The notes: generated from the letters alone by a model not told the origin. A stretch of 64,000 bases of DNA from Methylobacterium brachiatum (GCF_020523825.1 NZ_JAJALK010000007.1:208030-272029), one strand, 5' to 3'. Positions 30,733-40,500 are shown, numbered from the stretch's first letter. A program made the numbers and translations.

Positions 30733-32064
30733 ATGGCTACCGACATCCTCGTCCCGACGCTCGGCGAATCCGTGACCGAGGCCACCATCGGCCGCTGGTT
30801 CAAGAAGCCCGGCGACACGGTCGCGGCCGACGAGCCGATCGTCGAGCTCGAGACCGACAAGGTCACCCTGGAGGTCAACGCCCCGGCGGCCGGCCAGCTC
30901 GGCGAGATCCTGGCCAAGGACGGCGAGACCGTCGAGCCCGGCGCGCTGCTCGGCTCGATCGTCGAGGCCGGCGCTTCGGCCGGCGGCAAGAAGGCCGCCG
31001 CGAAGGAGGCCCCGAAGGAGGCTGCCGAGACCAAGGCCGAGAGCCGCAGCGAGGCGCCCAAGGCCGCCCCGTCCGCCAAGGCCGAGGCGCCGGCCCAGGA
31101 ATCCTCCGCCGGCTACGGCAACCACGGCGATGCGGGCGCCCCCGCGACCCGGCAGCGCCCGACCGGCGATAACGGCCCGGCGGTGGCCAAGCTCGCCCGG
31201 GAGAGCGGTCTCGACCCGGCCGGCCTCAACGGCTCCGGCAAGGACGGCCGCGTCACCAAGGGCGACATGCTCGGCGCGATCGCGAAGGGCCCGACCCCGG
31301 CCGCCGCTCCCGCCAAGGAGGCCCGCCCGACCCTGCCGCGCGCGCCCTCGGCGCCGGACGATGCCGCGCGCGAGGAGCGCGTGCGCATGACGAAGCTGCG
31401 CCAGACCATCGCGCGCCGCCTCAAGGACGCGCAGGACACCGCCGCGATGCTGACGACGTTCAACGACGTCGACATGTCGGCCGTGATGGCCCTGCGCAGC
31501 CAGTACAAGGACATCTTCGAGAAGAAGCACGGCACGAAGCTCGGCTTCATGGGCTTCTTCACCAAGGCGGTGATCGGCGCCCTCAAGGACGTGCCGGCGG
31601 TCAATGCCGAGATCGACGGGCAGGATCTCGTCTACAAGAACTACTACCACATCGGCATCGCGGTCGGCACCGATAAGGGCCTGGTCGTGCCGGTGGTGCG
31701 CGACGCCGACGACCTGTCCATCGCCGGCATCGAGAAGACCATCGCCGGCTTCGGCAAGAAGGCCCGCGACGGCAAGCTGTCCATCGAGGACATGCAGGGC
31801 GGCACCTTCACGATCACCAACGGCGGCATCTACGGCTCGCTGATGTCGACCCCGATCCTCAACGCCCCGCAATCGGGCATCCTCGGCATGCACCGCATCG
31901 AGGAGCGCCCGGTGGTCCGGGCCGGCAAGATCGAGGCGCGGCCGATGATGTACCTCGCGCTGTCATACGATCACCGGATCGTCGACGGTAAGGAGGCCGT
32001 GACCTTCCTGGTGCGGGTCAAGGAGGCCCTGGAGGATCCGGCCCGGCTCGTGCTGGACCTCTAA
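30733..32064 (+). CDS. sucB: Dihydrolipoyllysine succinyltransferase (2-oxoglutarate dehydrogenase E2)
   Basis: A 443-residue core of the complex. The lipoyl domain has ETDKVTLEV with the lipoyl lysine at residue 43. An Ala/Lys/Glu-rich linker (about 80-135) follows, then the E1/E3-binding domain ([16 protein letters not shown]). The C-terminal catalytic domain holds SYDHRIVDG with the catalytic His and the Asp. The ATG at 30733 is chosen over an in-frame GTG at 30721, which would add only four residues. In many relatives lpd follows closely; here two small genes and an SDR intervene. Confidence 0.96.
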   Translation: MATDILVPTLGESVTEATIGRWFKKPGDTVAADEPIVELETDKVTLEVNAPAAGQLGEILAKDGETVEPGALLGSIVEAGASAGGKKAAAKEAPKEAAETKAESRSEAPKAAPSAKAEAPAQESSAGYGNHGDAGAPATRQRPTGDNGPAVAKLARESGLDPAGLNGSGKDGRVTKGDMLGAIAKGPTPAAAPAKEARPTLPRAPSAPDDAAREERVRMTKLRQTIARRLKDAQDTAAMLTTFNDVDMSAVMALRSQYKDIFEKKHGTKLGFMGFFTKAVIGALKDVPAVNAEIDGQDLVYKNYYHIGIAVGTDKGLVVPVVRDADDLSIAGIEKTIAGFGKKARDGKLSIEDMQGGTFTITNGGIYGSLMSTPILNAPQSGILGMHRIEERPVVRAGKIEARPMMYLALSYDHRIVDGKEAVTFLVRVKEALEDPARLVLDL

Positions 32065-32110
32065 GCTCCGTCGGTGTGGCTCGGCATCGATCGCGATAAC
32101 GGGCTGATCG

Positions 32111-32365
32111 ATGCCGACCATCGCCATCGTCGAGGGTGTTCGGATCACGATCTATCTCAACGATCATCTTCCGCCACATCTGCACGCGTTCTTTGCTGGC
32201 CAGGAGGCGAAGCTTTCGATCGTCACGGGCGAAGTCCTCAGCGGGACTTTGCCGCGTGCGAAACTCAAGGCCATCCGTGCATGGCTGGCTGCCAATCGTG
32301 AACAAATTTCCTATGTTTGGCGAGAGATTCGGGCGGGCCGCCACAGCGGGGGAATGATCGAATGA
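32111..32365 (+). CDS. DUF4160 family protein
   Basis: An 84-residue protein whose sequence (PHLHAFFAGQEAKLSIVTGE, then KLKAIRAWLAANRE) matches the DUF4160 family, small proteins commonly paired with DUF2442 proteins and suspected to be toxin-antitoxin-like. No biochemical role is established. The stop overlaps the next ATG (ATGA). The local composition is less GC-rich than in the flanking suc genes, suggesting acquisition. The ribosome site is weak. Confidence 0.8.
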   Translation: MPTIAIVEGVRITIYLNDHLPPHLHAFFAGQEAKLSIVTGEVLSGTLPRAKLKAIRAWLAANREQISYVWREIRAGRHSGGMIE

Positions 32366-32676
32366 AGACGCATCGGATCGCCTCCGTGGAGCCCCTGCAG
32401 TATCCGACGCTCCGCATCACGTTCGATGACGGTGTTGGCGGCATCCTCGACCTTTCGGATCTGATTGCCGACGGCGCGATATTCGCACCGCTGAAGGACG
32501 AAGCCTATTTCCGGACGGTGTCTGTCGGTGAAGGAGGCTGGACCTTCGGCTGGAACCTCGGCGCCCTCGGGCACGAGATCGATTTCTGCCCCGACGCGAC
32601 GCGTATCCGGATCGAGACCCAGATCGTCGAGGATTTGGCCGATCGATACGCGTCCACCCACGCCGCAGCCGCATGA
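32362..32676 (+). CDS. DUF2442 family protein
   Basis: A 104-residue protein with the DUF2442 pattern: ITFDDGVGGILDLSDLI then FRTVSVGEGGWTFGW and ATRIRIETQIVE. It is the usual partner of DUF4160, with an ATGA overlap upstream. Its own stop overlaps the ATG of the following SDR gene, so the pair is fused into the expression chain leading to lpd. Members have been proposed as antitoxins; unproven. Confidence 0.8.
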   Translation: MKTHRIASVEPLQYPTLRITFDDGVGGILDLSDLIADGAIFAPLKDEAYFRTVSVGEGGWTFGWNLGALGHEIDFCPDATRIRIETQIVEDLADRYASTHAAAA

Positions 32677-33434
32677 GTGAGCCCATGAACGGACCAAGCG
32701 TCGCCATCGTCACCGGCGGCAGCCGCGGCATCGGACGGGCGGTGTCGCTGCTCCTGGCGGAGCGCGGCTACGCGATCTGCCTGAGCTACGTCTCCGATTC
32801 GGCCGCGGCCCAGGCGGTGGTGGATGCGATCACCGCCAAGGGCGGCAAGGCGCTGGCGGTGCGCAGCGATGTCGGCGTCGAGGCCGACGTGCTCGCCCTG
32901 TTCCAGGCCGCCGACGGGCTCGGCCGGCTCGCCGCGCTCGTCAACAACGCCGGCGTGGTCGACCTGAAATCGGACGTCGCCGACATGAGCGCGGCCCGGC
33001 TCCAGCGGATGATGAACACCAACGTCGTCGGCAGCTTCCTGTGCGCCCGGGAGGCGGTGCGGCGCATGTCGACCAAGCGCGGCGGGGCAGGGGGCGCCAT
33101 CGTCAACCTGTCCTCGGTGGCCGCCCGCCTCGGCGGACCCGGCCAGTTCGTCGATTACGCAGCCTCCAAGGGCGCGATCGATACGCTGACCATCGGGCTC
33201 GCCCGCGAGGTCGCCGGGGAGGGCATCCGGGTCAACGCGGTGGCGCCCGGCATCATCGCCACCGAGATCCATGCCAGCGGCGGCGAGCCCGACCGGGTCG
33301 AGCGCCTCGGGCCCGGCGTCCCGATGGGCCGCGCCGGCACCGCCGAGGAGGTCGCCGCGCCGATCGCGTGGCTGATCTCGGAGGAGGCGTCCTACACCAC
33401 GGGCGCCATCCTCGACGTCGGCGGCGGCCGCTGA
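32673..33434 (+). CDS. Short-chain dehydrogenase/reductase (FabG-like)
   Basis: A 253-residue classical [11 protein letters not shown] at about 14-21 is the nucleotide motif, NNAG near 95, catalytic Ser in NLSSV, Tyr/Lys in YAASK near 168, and the C-terminal [10 protein letters not shown]. Related proteins are annotated as glucose 1-dehydrogenase or YgfF-like sugar oxidoreductases. The substrate is unknown. Its ATG overlaps the DUF2442 stop and lpd begins 69 bases downstream. An SDR at this position may be an old passenger of the operon. Confidence 0.88.
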   Translation: MSEPMNGPSVAIVTGGSRGIGRAVSLLLAERGYAICLSYVSDSAAAQAVVDAITAKGGKALAVRSDVGVEADVLALFQAADGLGRLAALVNNAGVVDLKSDVADMSAARLQRMMNTNVVGSFLCAREAVRRMSTKRGGAGGAIVNLSSVAARLGGPGQFVDYAASKGAIDTLTIGLAREVAGEGIRVNAVAPGIIATEIHASGGEPDRVERLGPGVPMGRAGTAEEVAAPIAWLISEEASYTTGAILDVGGGR

Positions 33435-33502
33435 CCCCACCCTTTCCATCTCCCTTCTCTCCGACCGCCCCAGGCGGCATGACCGACCGGAAGCGAACTC
33501 CC

Positions 33503-34903
33503 ATGTCCTACGATCTCGTCGTCATCGGCACCGGCCCCGGCGGCTATGTCTGCGCGATCCGCGCGGCACAGCTCGGCCTGCGGACAGCCGTGGTCGAGAA
33601 GCGCGCGACCCACGGCGGCACCTGCCTCAATGTCGGCTGCATCCCGTCGAAGGCGCTGCTCCACGCCTCCGAGGCCTTCGAGGAGGCGAACAAGCACTTC
33701 GCCGATCTCGGCATCGAGGTCAGCGGCGTGAAGCTCGACCTCAAGAAGATGATGAGCTTCAAGGCCGAGGGCGTGGCCGGCAACACAAAGGGCGTCGAGT
33801 TCCTGCTCAAGAAAAACAAGGTCGACACCTTCCACGGCACCGGCAAGATCGCGGGCGCCGGCCGGGTCGAGGTCGTGTCCGAGGATGGCGGCAACCAGAT
33901 GCTCGAGACCAAGAGCATCGTCATCGCCACCGGGTCGGACGTGACGCGCCTGCCGGGCGTCACCATCGACGAGAAGGTGGTGGTCTCCTCCACGGGCGCG
34001 CTCGAACTCGACCGGGTGCCGAAGAAGCTCCTGGTGATCGGTGCCGGCGTGATCGGGCTGGAGCTCGGCTCGGTCTGGCGCCGGCTCGGCGCCGAGGTCA
34101 CCGTCGTGGAATATCTCGACCGGGTGCTGCCCGGCATGGACGGCGAGGTCGGCAAGCAGTTCCAGCGGATCCTGACCAAGCAGGGCATTCAGTTCAAGCT
34201 GTCCACGAAGGTGACCGGCGTCGAGGTCGGCAAGAAGGGCGCGAACGTCACCGTGGAGCCGGCCGCGGGCGGCGAGGCGGAGATCCTGCAGGCGGATGTG
34301 GTCCTCGTGGCGATCGGCCGGGTGCCCTACACCGAGGGTCTCGGCCTCGACACGGTCGGCGTGCAGCGCGACGACAAGGGCCGGATCCTCACGGATTCGC
34401 ACTACGCGACCAACGTCACCGGCATCTACGCGATCGGCGACGTGATCGCCGGGCCGATGCTCGCCCACAAGGCCGAGGACGAGGGCGTCGCGATCGCCGA
34501 GATGCTCGCCGGGCAGTCGGGCCACGTCAATTACGGGGTGATCCCGAACGTGGTCTACACCTTCCCCGAGGTCGCTTCCGTCGGCAAGACCGAGGAGGAG
34601 CTGACCAAGGACGGCATCGCCTACAATGCCGGCAAGTTCCCGTTCACGGCCAACGGACGCGCCAAGGCGAACGGCACCACCGACGGCTTCGTGAAGGTGC
34701 TGGCCGATGCCCAGACCGACCGGGTGCTCGGCGTGCACATCGTCGGGGCGGATGCCGGCAACCTGATCGCCGAGGTCGCGGTGGCGATGGAGTTCGGTGC
34801 CTCCTCCGAGGACATCGCCCGCACCTGCCACGCGCACCCGACCCTGACCGAGGCGGTCAAGGAGGCGGCGCTCGCCGTGTCCAAGCGCGCCATCCACGTC
34901 TGA
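33503..34903 (+). CDS. lpd: Dihydrolipoyl dehydrogenase (E3)
   Basis: A 466-residue FAD enzyme that reoxidises the lipoyl groups of E2. It has the FAD motif [17 protein letters not shown], the redox disulfide C41-L-N-V-G-C46, NAD domain [13 protein letters not shown] and the catalytic HAHPTLTE near the C-terminus. The ATG at 33503 follows GAAGCGAACTCCC; no strong SD. It is the last gene of the 24.3-34.9 kb block and converges on the tandem-receiver gene 22 bases later. Confidence 0.96.
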   Translation: MSYDLVVIGTGPGGYVCAIRAAQLGLRTAVVEKRATHGGTCLNVGCIPSKALLHASEAFEEANKHFADLGIEVSGVKLDLKKMMSFKAEGVAGNTKGVEFLLKKNKVDTFHGTGKIAGAGRVEVVSEDGGNQMLETKSIVIATGSDVTRLPGVTIDEKVVVSSTGALELDRVPKKLLVIGAGVIGLELGSVWRRLGAEVTVVEYLDRVLPGMDGEVGKQFQRILTKQGIQFKLSTKVTGVEVGKKGANVTVEPAAGGEAEILQADVVLVAIGRVPYTEGLGLDTVGVQRDDKGRILTDSHYATNVTGIYAIGDVIAGPMLAHKAEDEGVAIAEMLAGQSGHVNYGVIPNVVYTFPEVASVGKTEEELTKDGIAYNAGKFPFTANGRAKANGTTDGFVKVLADAQTDRVLGVHIVGADAGNLIAEVAVAMEFGASSEDIARTCHAHPTLTEAVKEAALAVSKRAIHV

Positions 34904-34924
34904 TCGGCAAGACCCGGCGCGGGA

Positions 34925-35782
34925 TCAGGCGATCTTGCGCCGGGCGTTCGGCAGGTCGGCGATCCGCAGGAGCGCGCTCGGCGCCGGCGAAGCGGTGAGC
35001 GCGTTCAGAAGATACGGCCGGCGCAGGCCCAGGGCATTGTGCAGCGCCAGGTCGATGTCGCGGGGGTAGAACGGCATCCGCAGAACGGCGTCCACCCCGA
35101 AATAGCGCCCGGCCTGAGCGATCGGCTCCAGCTCGGCGGTGGTCAGCAGGGTGATCCGGGTCGCCAGGCCGAGCGGCTGGAGCTGGCAGGCGAGTTCCAT
35201 TCCGTCGATGCCGCCGAGCTTCACGTCGATGAACGCGAAGTCGTAGGCGCCGAGCTTCAGCTGCTTGAGGGCGTGGCGGCCGCAATCGGTCTCCTCGAGC
35301 TCGATCGCGAAGCCGCTGCGCGCCACCACCCGGCTGATCGCGGTCCGCCCGGCAGCCGACGAGCAGGCGAGCAAAGCCCGGGTCGGGGTTCGGCGGCGGG
35401 CATCGGCATGGAGGAGCTGCTCGATGTGGCTCGGATTGAGCGGCGTCTTCAGCACCTCGTAGGCGCCGAGGCTCTGGGCAATCTCCTGCCAATGCGCCAG
35501 CACGCGGGTGGCGACCAGAACGAGGCAGGGCGGCTCGGCCCCGGCCCGGCGCGCCACCGCGACCGCCTCGGGTCCGCTCAGGTCCTCGAGCTGCAGCCCG
35601 ACGAAGGCAAGACTCGGGCGTTGCCGGAGAAGGTTGTCGCACAGCGCCTGGCCCGATGTCGCCTCGGCGATCACGGCCGTTGGGTCGAAGCGTTGGACGA
35701 TTGCCTTGAGGGCGGCGCGTCGCCCGGCATCGCAATCCGCGATCACGACACGGGCGGGCGACCTGGCCTCATCAAGCTCCAT
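34925..35782 (-). CDS. Tandem receiver protein with partly degenerate phosphorylation sites
   Basis: A 285-residue protein that looks like two response-regulator receiver domains, about 10-125 and 134-255, with no recognisable output domain. In domain 1 the acidic pair (D16, D18) and the Lys in VLKTP (K112) are present, but the phosphorylatable Asp is replaced by Gly62 in FVGLQLEDLSG. In domain 2 Asp186 (FIDVKLGGIDG) is present, but the acidic pair is replaced by CSS and the conserved Lys by Met236 (LRMPF). It could be a phospho-independent scaffold or a sink in a multi-step relay. An HWE kinase lies 2 kb away but is not adjacent. The remaining 35 residues are of unknown fold. Confidence 0.78.
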   Translation of the reverse strand: MELDEARSPARVVIADCDAGRRAALKAIVQRFDPTAVIAEATSGQALCDNLLRQRPSLAFVGLQLEDLSGPEAVAVARRAGAEPPCLVLVATRVLAHWQEIAQSLGAYEVLKTPLNPSHIEQLLHADARRRTPTRALLACSSAAGRTAISRVVARSGFAIELEETDCGRHALKQLKLGAYDFAFIDVKLGGIDGMELACQLQPLGLATRITLLTTAELEPIAQAGRYFGVDAVLRMPFYPRDIDLALHNALGLRRPYLLNALTASPAPSALLRIADLPNARRKIA

Positions 35783-35936
35783 GGCACCGCCCCGACAGAT
35801 CCAATTCCCCGATCAGGAGAATGGACGCGGATCATGACGAAGCCCTTAAACGTGCGCTCGATTAGACGCTTCGAGACATATTCAGCGCAACAATCGCGTA
35901 TTAGCTGCCCTTATCACTGCTATAGGCCAATCGAGA

Positions 35937-36905
35937 TCAGCGGCCGGCCCGGGGGTGCGCCGCCGTATAGGCGCTCATGAGCCGGGCGGCATCGACCTGG
36001 GTGTAGAGCTGCGTCGTCGACAGGGAGGCGTGGCCCAGCAGTTCCTGGATCGCCCGCAGCTCGCCCTGGCGGGCGAGCAGATGCGTCGCGAAGGAATGGC
36101 GCAGGGCATGCGGGGTCGCGCTCTCGGGCAGGCCGAGGGCGCCGCGGGCGCGGGCCACGGTGTACTGGATGATGCGCGGCGAGAGCGCGCCGCCGCGGGC
36201 ACCGAGGAAGAGCGGCCCCTCCGGCGGCAGCGGCAGCGGGCAAGCGGCCACGTAATCGGCCACCGCCTGCGCGACCACCGGCAGGATCGGGACCATCCGC
36301 TGCTTGCCGCCCTTGCCCAGCACCGTCACCTGATCGTTGCCCGGAAGCGGCGCGTCCCGGCGGGTCAGGCCCAGGGCCTCGGAGATGCGCAGGCCGGCGC
36401 CGTAGAGCAGGGCCAGTACCGCGGCATCCCGGGCGAGCACCCAGGGCTCGCGCTCCTCGCCGGCCCGGATGGCCGTGTCGGTGAGCGCCACCGCAGCGGC
36501 GACGGGCAGCGGCCGGGGCAGACGCCGCGGAACCTTGGGCGCCCGCACGCCGCCGAGCGCCGAGACGCTGCCGTAACCCTCGCGCTCCAGGAACCGCCCG
36601 AACGAGCGCAACCCGGCGAGCATGCGCATCAGCGAGCGTCCGGACACCTCGTCGGCCCGGCGCGCGGCCATGAAGGCGCGGATGTCGCGCACCTTCAGGG
36701 CCACCAGCATCGGGATAGTCGGCGTGCCGAGGCGCGACGCGAGGTGGACCAGAAACTGGCGCAGGTCCCGGCTGTAGGCCTCGACGGTGTTGGGCGACAT
36801 CCGCCGCTCCCGCGCCAAGCCATCGGCCCAGGCATGGACCGCCTCGCGCAGGCGCGAATCGCCCGGAATCAGGATCAGGTCGTCGGCCGTCTCGCGCGCG
36901 CTCAT
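35937..36905 (-). CDS. xerC: Tyrosine recombinase XerC
   Basis: A 322-residue site-specific recombinase that with XerD resolves chromosome dimers at dif. The N-terminal SAM-like domain (MSPNTVEAYSRDLRQFL) and the C-terminal catalytic domain are complete: Arg in AGLRISEAL, Lys in GKGGKQR, H-x-x-R in HALRHSFATH, His in LGHASLSTTQLYTQ and the nucleophilic Tyr there. I chose the ATG at 36905 for normal XerC length; an in-frame GTG at 36971 would add 22 basic residues. No dif-like site or mobile element is adjacent, so this is the housekeeping enzyme, not an integrase. Confidence 0.92.
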   Translation of the reverse strand: MSARETADDLILIPGDSRLREAVHAWADGLARERRMSPNTVEAYSRDLRQFLVHLASRLGTPTIPMLVALKVRDIRAFMAARRADEVSGRSLMRMLAGLRSFGRFLEREGYGSVSALGGVRAPKVPRRLPRPLPVAAAVALTDTAIRAGEEREPWVLARDAAVLALLYGAGLRISEALGLTRRDAPLPGNDQVTVLGKGGKQRMVPILPVVAQAVADYVAACPLPLPPEGPLFLGARGGALSPRIIQYTVARARGALGLPESATPHALRHSFATHLLARQGELRAIQELLGHASLSTTQLYTQVDAARLMSAYTAAHPRAGR

Positions 36906-37100
36906 GGCCCCACTCGACCGCTTTTTCGTTGTCTTGGGCTTAACGCGGGTCGGCGTTAGCGCCCGCCGCACAACGACCGGGGAACCCGCTAGGCCGGAAT
37001 GTTGCTTGAAGTGATAAGGGGCGCATTACAGCGCTGGTACTGGCGGGAAAGGCCAAGCGGTACGAGCGTGGGCGTCGGTCGATGGGACGCGATTGTGTGA

Positions 37101-37439
37101 TCAGAGCGGAATGGCCGTGACGAATTTGGCCGCACCTGCATTCTCGGTATCGCGCTGCCAGACGCTCCGGAGTTTCCGCATACCACCTCTGGGGGTCGCG
37201 AACGGTCCCTCGAACAGGTACCGCAGACCGAACGGAGCGACGGTGATCCCACGGTAATTCGCCATGACGGCGTGTCCGCATAACGCATCCTGCAGATGCC
37301 AGACTTCATCGGGATGGAAGCCAACGCCGATGAAGAATTTCGCCTTGGCGGCGCCGCGCGGGTGATTGGAATTCAGGAGGTAGAGGCAGATCTTGCGCCG
37401 ATCCACCTCGAAACCCGCCGGCCAAAGCCCGTAGGGCAT
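37101..37439 (-). CDS. DUF6883 family protein
   Basis: A 112-residue protein matching the DUF6883 family: FEVDRRKICLYLLNSNHPRG then AKAKFFIGVGF, with a C-terminal tail. Family members commonly sit next to DUF4926 genes; the pair may be toxin-antitoxin-like but function is unknown. The ATG at 37439 shares a base with the stop of the upstream gene (TGATG). The segment is less GC-rich than its neighbours, suggesting acquisition. Confidence 0.75.
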   Translation of the reverse strand: MPYGLWPAGFEVDRRKICLYLLNSNHPRGAAKAKFFIGVGFHPDEVWHLQDALCGHAVMANYRGITVAPFGLRYLFEGPFATPRGGMRKLRSVWQRDTENAGAAKFVTAIPL

Positions 37440-37690
37440 CAGCCGTGGAAAGGCTGATGATCGGAGATTTCGCGCGACCGGACGGTCGCCAGCGCCTCGA
37501 ACGGCTCGGAAAATTCGACTTCGAAGCCGCTTCCGCCGGCCCAAATGCCAACCACCGTCCCCACGGCACCGGCCGGCACATCCTGTCCTGCATCGCTTCG
37601 TACGGGAACAGCGAGCCTCACGAGATCCAATTCACGGATCTCGGCGGGGCTTCCGGGCGACGAGCGTGCGAAGGCAGCGACGACGGACAT
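37439..37690 (-). CDS. DUF4926 family protein
   Basis: An 83-residue protein with the DUF4926 pattern RELDLVRLAVPV...VPAGAVGTVVGIWAG then FEVEFSEPF. The fold is a small SH3-like barrel. It precedes and overlaps the DUF6883 gene. I chose the ATG at 37690; there is no strong ribosome site, and the frame runs on upstream to 37741, so the start is uncertain. It lies immediately downstream of the HWE kinase gene on the same strand, with a 55-base gap, so it could be cotranscribed. Confidence 0.7.
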   Translation of the reverse strand: MSVVAAFARSSPGSPAEIRELDLVRLAVPVRSDAGQDVPAGAVGTVVGIWAGGSGFEVEFSEPFEALATVRSREISDHQPFHG

Positions 37691-37745
37691 AGCTGAAAAT
37701 ATGCGCGCCGCAGCGTTCGAAGCAAGGCGCCGCGACGGCACGACC

Positions 37746-39284
37746 TCAGTTCAGGATCCCGTCCTTGCCCTGGAACCCGGCCAGCGGCGCGGTGAGGATG
37801 CAGTGCAGCCCGGTCTCCCGGTAATCCAGGGCGACCGCCCCGGCCACGGTGCCCGCGAAGGCGCGCTCGATCAGGCGGGTGCCGAACCCCTTGCGCGAGG
37901 GCGGGACCACCGAGGGACCGCCCGATTCCGCCCAGCTCAGCCGGAGCTGCGGGCCGTCGGCCAGGGCCTCGATCTCCCAGGTGACGCCGACATGCCCCGC
38001 CGCGGCCGACAGGGCGCCGAACTTGGCCGCGTTGGTCGCCAGCTCGTGGATCATCAGCGCCAGGGCGAGGGCGGCCTTCGGCCCGATATCGAGAGCCGGC
38101 CCCTCGATCCGCAGCCGGCCGGGGCGGGCATTGTCGTGGAGCGCCAGGGCACCCCGGATCACCGCCTCCATGCGGGCCCGCTCGGCATTGCCGGCAAGCA
38201 GGATGTCGTGCGCCTTGCCCAGCGCCAGCAGGCGCTGCAGCAGAGCGTCGCGGGCGGAGGCGACGTCGGGCGCGTCGCGCAGGGTCTGCGAGGCGATCGC
38301 CTGGACCATCGCCAGGGTGTTCTTCAACCGGTGGCTGAGTTCCTGGCTCAGCATCTCCCGATGCGCGTCGGCCTCGGCCTGCTGGGTCGCGTCGAGCATC
38401 ACGCCGGTCATCCGGGTGGCGGTGCCGTCGGCGGTGCGGACGATGATGGCGCGGTTGAGCACGGTGGCGTAGGTGCCGTCCGCCCGCCGGAAGCGGTACC
38501 GTTCGCTCCAGCGGAGCGACGCGTCCGCGATGGCGGCGCGGACGCTGCGGCGGACGCGGTCGCCATCCTCCGGGTGGATGTGGTCGTACCACCAGTCGGT
38601 GCTCGGCTCGATCTCCGCCGGCCGGTAGCCGTAGAGCGCGGACAGGCCCTCGTCCCAGTGGATCCGGCCGGTCTGCGGGTTCCAGTCCCAGATCAAATCC
38701 GTGGTCGCCCGCGACGAGAGCCGGTAGCGCTCCTCGGAGATCGCCAGGGCGTCGCGCGCCTGGCGCTCGGCCGCCAGGGCGGCCTCCCGCTCCCGGACCG
38801 CCCGGCGCAGCTCGAGCTGCGCCATCACCTGCTGCGCCAGCGCCCGGAGGGCAAAGGCCTGGTCCGGCTTCAGGCCGTCGGGCCGCGGCTCCGTGTCGAT
38901 CACGCACAGGGTCCCGAACGACACGCCATCCTCGGTCCGGAGCACGGCGCCGGCATAGAACCGGATATGCGGTGGCTCGGTCACCAGGGTGTTCTCGCAG
39001 GTGCGCGGGTCGGCGGTGAGGTCGGGGATCACCAACAGCCCGTCCGCGGCGCCGAGCGCGTGGGCGCAGACCGACTGGCTCAAGGGCGTCTCGCAGGAGG
39101 GGAAGCCGTGCTGGGCCTTGAACCATTGCCGGTCCGCCGCGACGAGGCTGACGAGGCCCACCGGCACCGCGCAGATCTGCGTCGCCAGCGCGACGATGTC
39201 GTCGAAGGCCGGCTCGCGCGGCGTATCGAGGATGCCGTAGCTGCGGAGGACCTGAAGGCGGGCGGTCTCGATCGAGTCTGACAT
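37746..39284 (-). CDS. HWE-family sensor histidine kinase with GAF and PAS domains
   Basis: A 512-residue soluble kinase. Residues 1-165 form a GAF domain (ICAVPVGLVSLVAADRQWFKA), a coiled region near 160-190 leads to a PAS domain (about 190-305, with WDWNPQTGRIHW and the PAC-like YRFRRADGTYATVLNRA), and the HWE kinase core follows: phosphoacceptor in SHRLKNTLAMVQAIA, HELATNAAKFGAL and WAESGGP. The HWE class is typical of alphaproteobacteria, often in light and stress sensing. No conserved chromophore Cys is evident. There is no adjacent response regulator; the tandem receiver protein at 34925 is the nearest. The ATG at 39284 opens a normal N-terminus. Confidence 0.92.
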   Translation of the reverse strand: MSDSIETARLQVLRSYGILDTPREPAFDDIVALATQICAVPVGLVSLVAADRQWFKAQHGFPSCETPLSQSVCAHALGAADGLLVIPDLTADPRTCENTLVTEPPHIRFYAGAVLRTEDGVSFGTLCVIDTEPRPDGLKPDQAFALRALAQQVMAQLELRRAVREREAALAAERQARDALAISEERYRLSSRATTDLIWDWNPQTGRIHWDEGLSALYGYRPAEIEPSTDWWYDHIHPEDGDRVRRSVRAAIADASLRWSERYRFRRADGTYATVLNRAIIVRTADGTATRMTGVMLDATQQAEADAHREMLSQELSHRLKNTLAMVQAIASQTLRDAPDVASARDALLQRLLALGKAHDILLAGNAERARMEAVIRGALALHDNARPGRLRIEGPALDIGPKAALALALMIHELATNAAKFGALSAAAGHVGVTWEIEALADGPQLRLSWAESGGPSVVPPSRKGFGTRLIERAFAGTVAGAVALDYRETGLHCILTAPLAGFQGKDGILN

Positions 39285-39468
39285 GGCCGGGGGCGTTGGA
39301 TCGGGCAGCGGGGCCCGGGAAGCACGCGGAGGCGATCGGGATCGGTCTTAGCCGATCTTGCGCGCAGGAGCATCTTGCACTTCCGGGGCAGATCTTCCCA
39401 GGATGCATATTCAACCGGTTTATCTTCCCTGGCTCGCCCGGCGCCGATCCGCGTGCCAAGCTCGCGCG

Positions 39469-39789
39469 ATGACGCTCCTCGCCTATGCCGGTGCCGCGAT
39501 CGCGGAGATCGCCGGATGCTTCGCGTTCTGGGCCTGGCTCCGGCTCGGCCGGTCGGCCTGGTGGGCGCTTCCGGGCCTCGCCTCCCTGGCGGCGTTCGCC
39601 GGCCTGCTGACCCTGGTGGACAGCCCGGCGGCGGGACGCGCCTTCGCGGCCTATGGCGGGGTCTACGTCGCCGCCTCGATCCTGTGGCTGTGGCTCGCCG
39701 AGGGGCAGCGGCCCGACCGGTGGGACCTCGCCGGCGGTTTGGTGTGCCTGGCCGGGACGGCGATCATCCTGCTCGGGCGGCGCGGCTGA
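39469..39789 (+). CDS. YnfA/UPF0060 family small membrane protein
   Basis: A 106-residue four-helix membrane protein with family signatures [21 protein letters not shown] and [27 protein letters not shown], then [12 protein letters not shown]. The family is related to SMR efflux pumps; transport is unproven. The ATG at 39469 has no strong ribosome site. It is convergent with the AhpD-like gene, 7 bases apart. Confidence 0.88.
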   Translation: MTLLAYAGAAIAEIAGCFAFWAWLRLGRSAWWALPGLASLAAFAGLLTLVDSPAAGRAFAAYGGVYVAASILWLWLAEGQRPDRWDLAGGLVCLAGTAIILLGRRG

Positions 39790-39796
39790 GGCGGCC

Positions 39797-40369
39797 TCAC
39801 CGCCCGAGCGTGTAGAACTCGTCGTTCGGCCGCAGCTCGGCGACGCTGGCCAGGCGGTTCGAGAGGGCGAACAGGGCGGTGATCGCGGTAATGTCCCAGA
39901 CGTCGTCCGGGCTGAAGCCGTGGCCCGCGAGCACCGCGTGATCCTCGGCCTCGACGGTATGGGCTTCCTTCGCCACCTTCAGCGCGAAGGCCAGCATCGC
40001 GCGCTGGCGCGGGGTGATGTCGGCCTTGGCGTAGGCGACGGCGACCTGGTCGGCCAGCAGCGGGTTCTTGGCCCGGACCCGCAGGATCGCGCCATGGGCG
40101 ACCACGCAGTAGAGGCAATTGTTGGCCGCGCTGGTGGCGACAACGATCATCTCGCGCTCGGCCTTGGTCAGGCCGCCGGGCTTGTCCATCAGCGCGTCGT
40201 GATAGGCCATGAAGGCGCGGAACTCGTCCGGGCGGTGCGCCAGCGCCAGGAAGATGTTGGGCACGAAGCCCGCCTTCTCCTGCACCAGGGCGATGCGGGC
40301 GCGCAGGTCGTCGGGCATCTCGGACAGCTTCGGCACCGGGAAGCGGCTGATCGGTGTTGGCGCGGGCAT
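39797..40369 (-). CDS. Peroxidase-related enzyme (AhpD-like carboxymuconolactone decarboxylase family)
   Basis: A 190-residue alkylhydroperoxidase D-like protein. The redox motif is N-N-C-L-Y-C-V-V-A-H-G, with C-x2-C and the His four residues after the second Cys. The C-terminal extension FSPDDVWDITAITALF matches the peroxidase-related subgroup (TIGR01926-like). The expected role is peroxide reduction through a thiol partner. The ATG at 40369 is preceded by GGGGAG. It is divergent from ruvC. Confidence 0.88.
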   Translation of the reverse strand: MPAPTPISRFPVPKLSEMPDDLRARIALVQEKAGFVPNIFLALAHRPDEFRAFMAYHDALMDKPGGLTKAEREMIVVATSAANNCLYCVVAHGAILRVRAKNPLLADQVAVAYAKADITPRQRAMLAFALKVAKEAHTVEAEDHAVLAGHGFSPDDVWDITAITALFALSNRLASVAELRPNDEFYTLGR

Positions 40370-40500
40370 GGTCGGGCTCCCCAGATTCCGGTCCCTTGGT
40401 GAAACCGGGCGTTCACGATACGTACGGCACGCTCGGCCCGATCGTCGAGGGCAGCCGGCCTCCGGACCGCGACGAGGCCCGAGCATAACCCTGGAGCGTC

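Noticed and set aside
35937..36905. XerC as an integrase of a mobile element
   Set aside because: Sequence and length match the housekeeping dimer-resolution enzyme and there are no flanking repeats or mobile genes.
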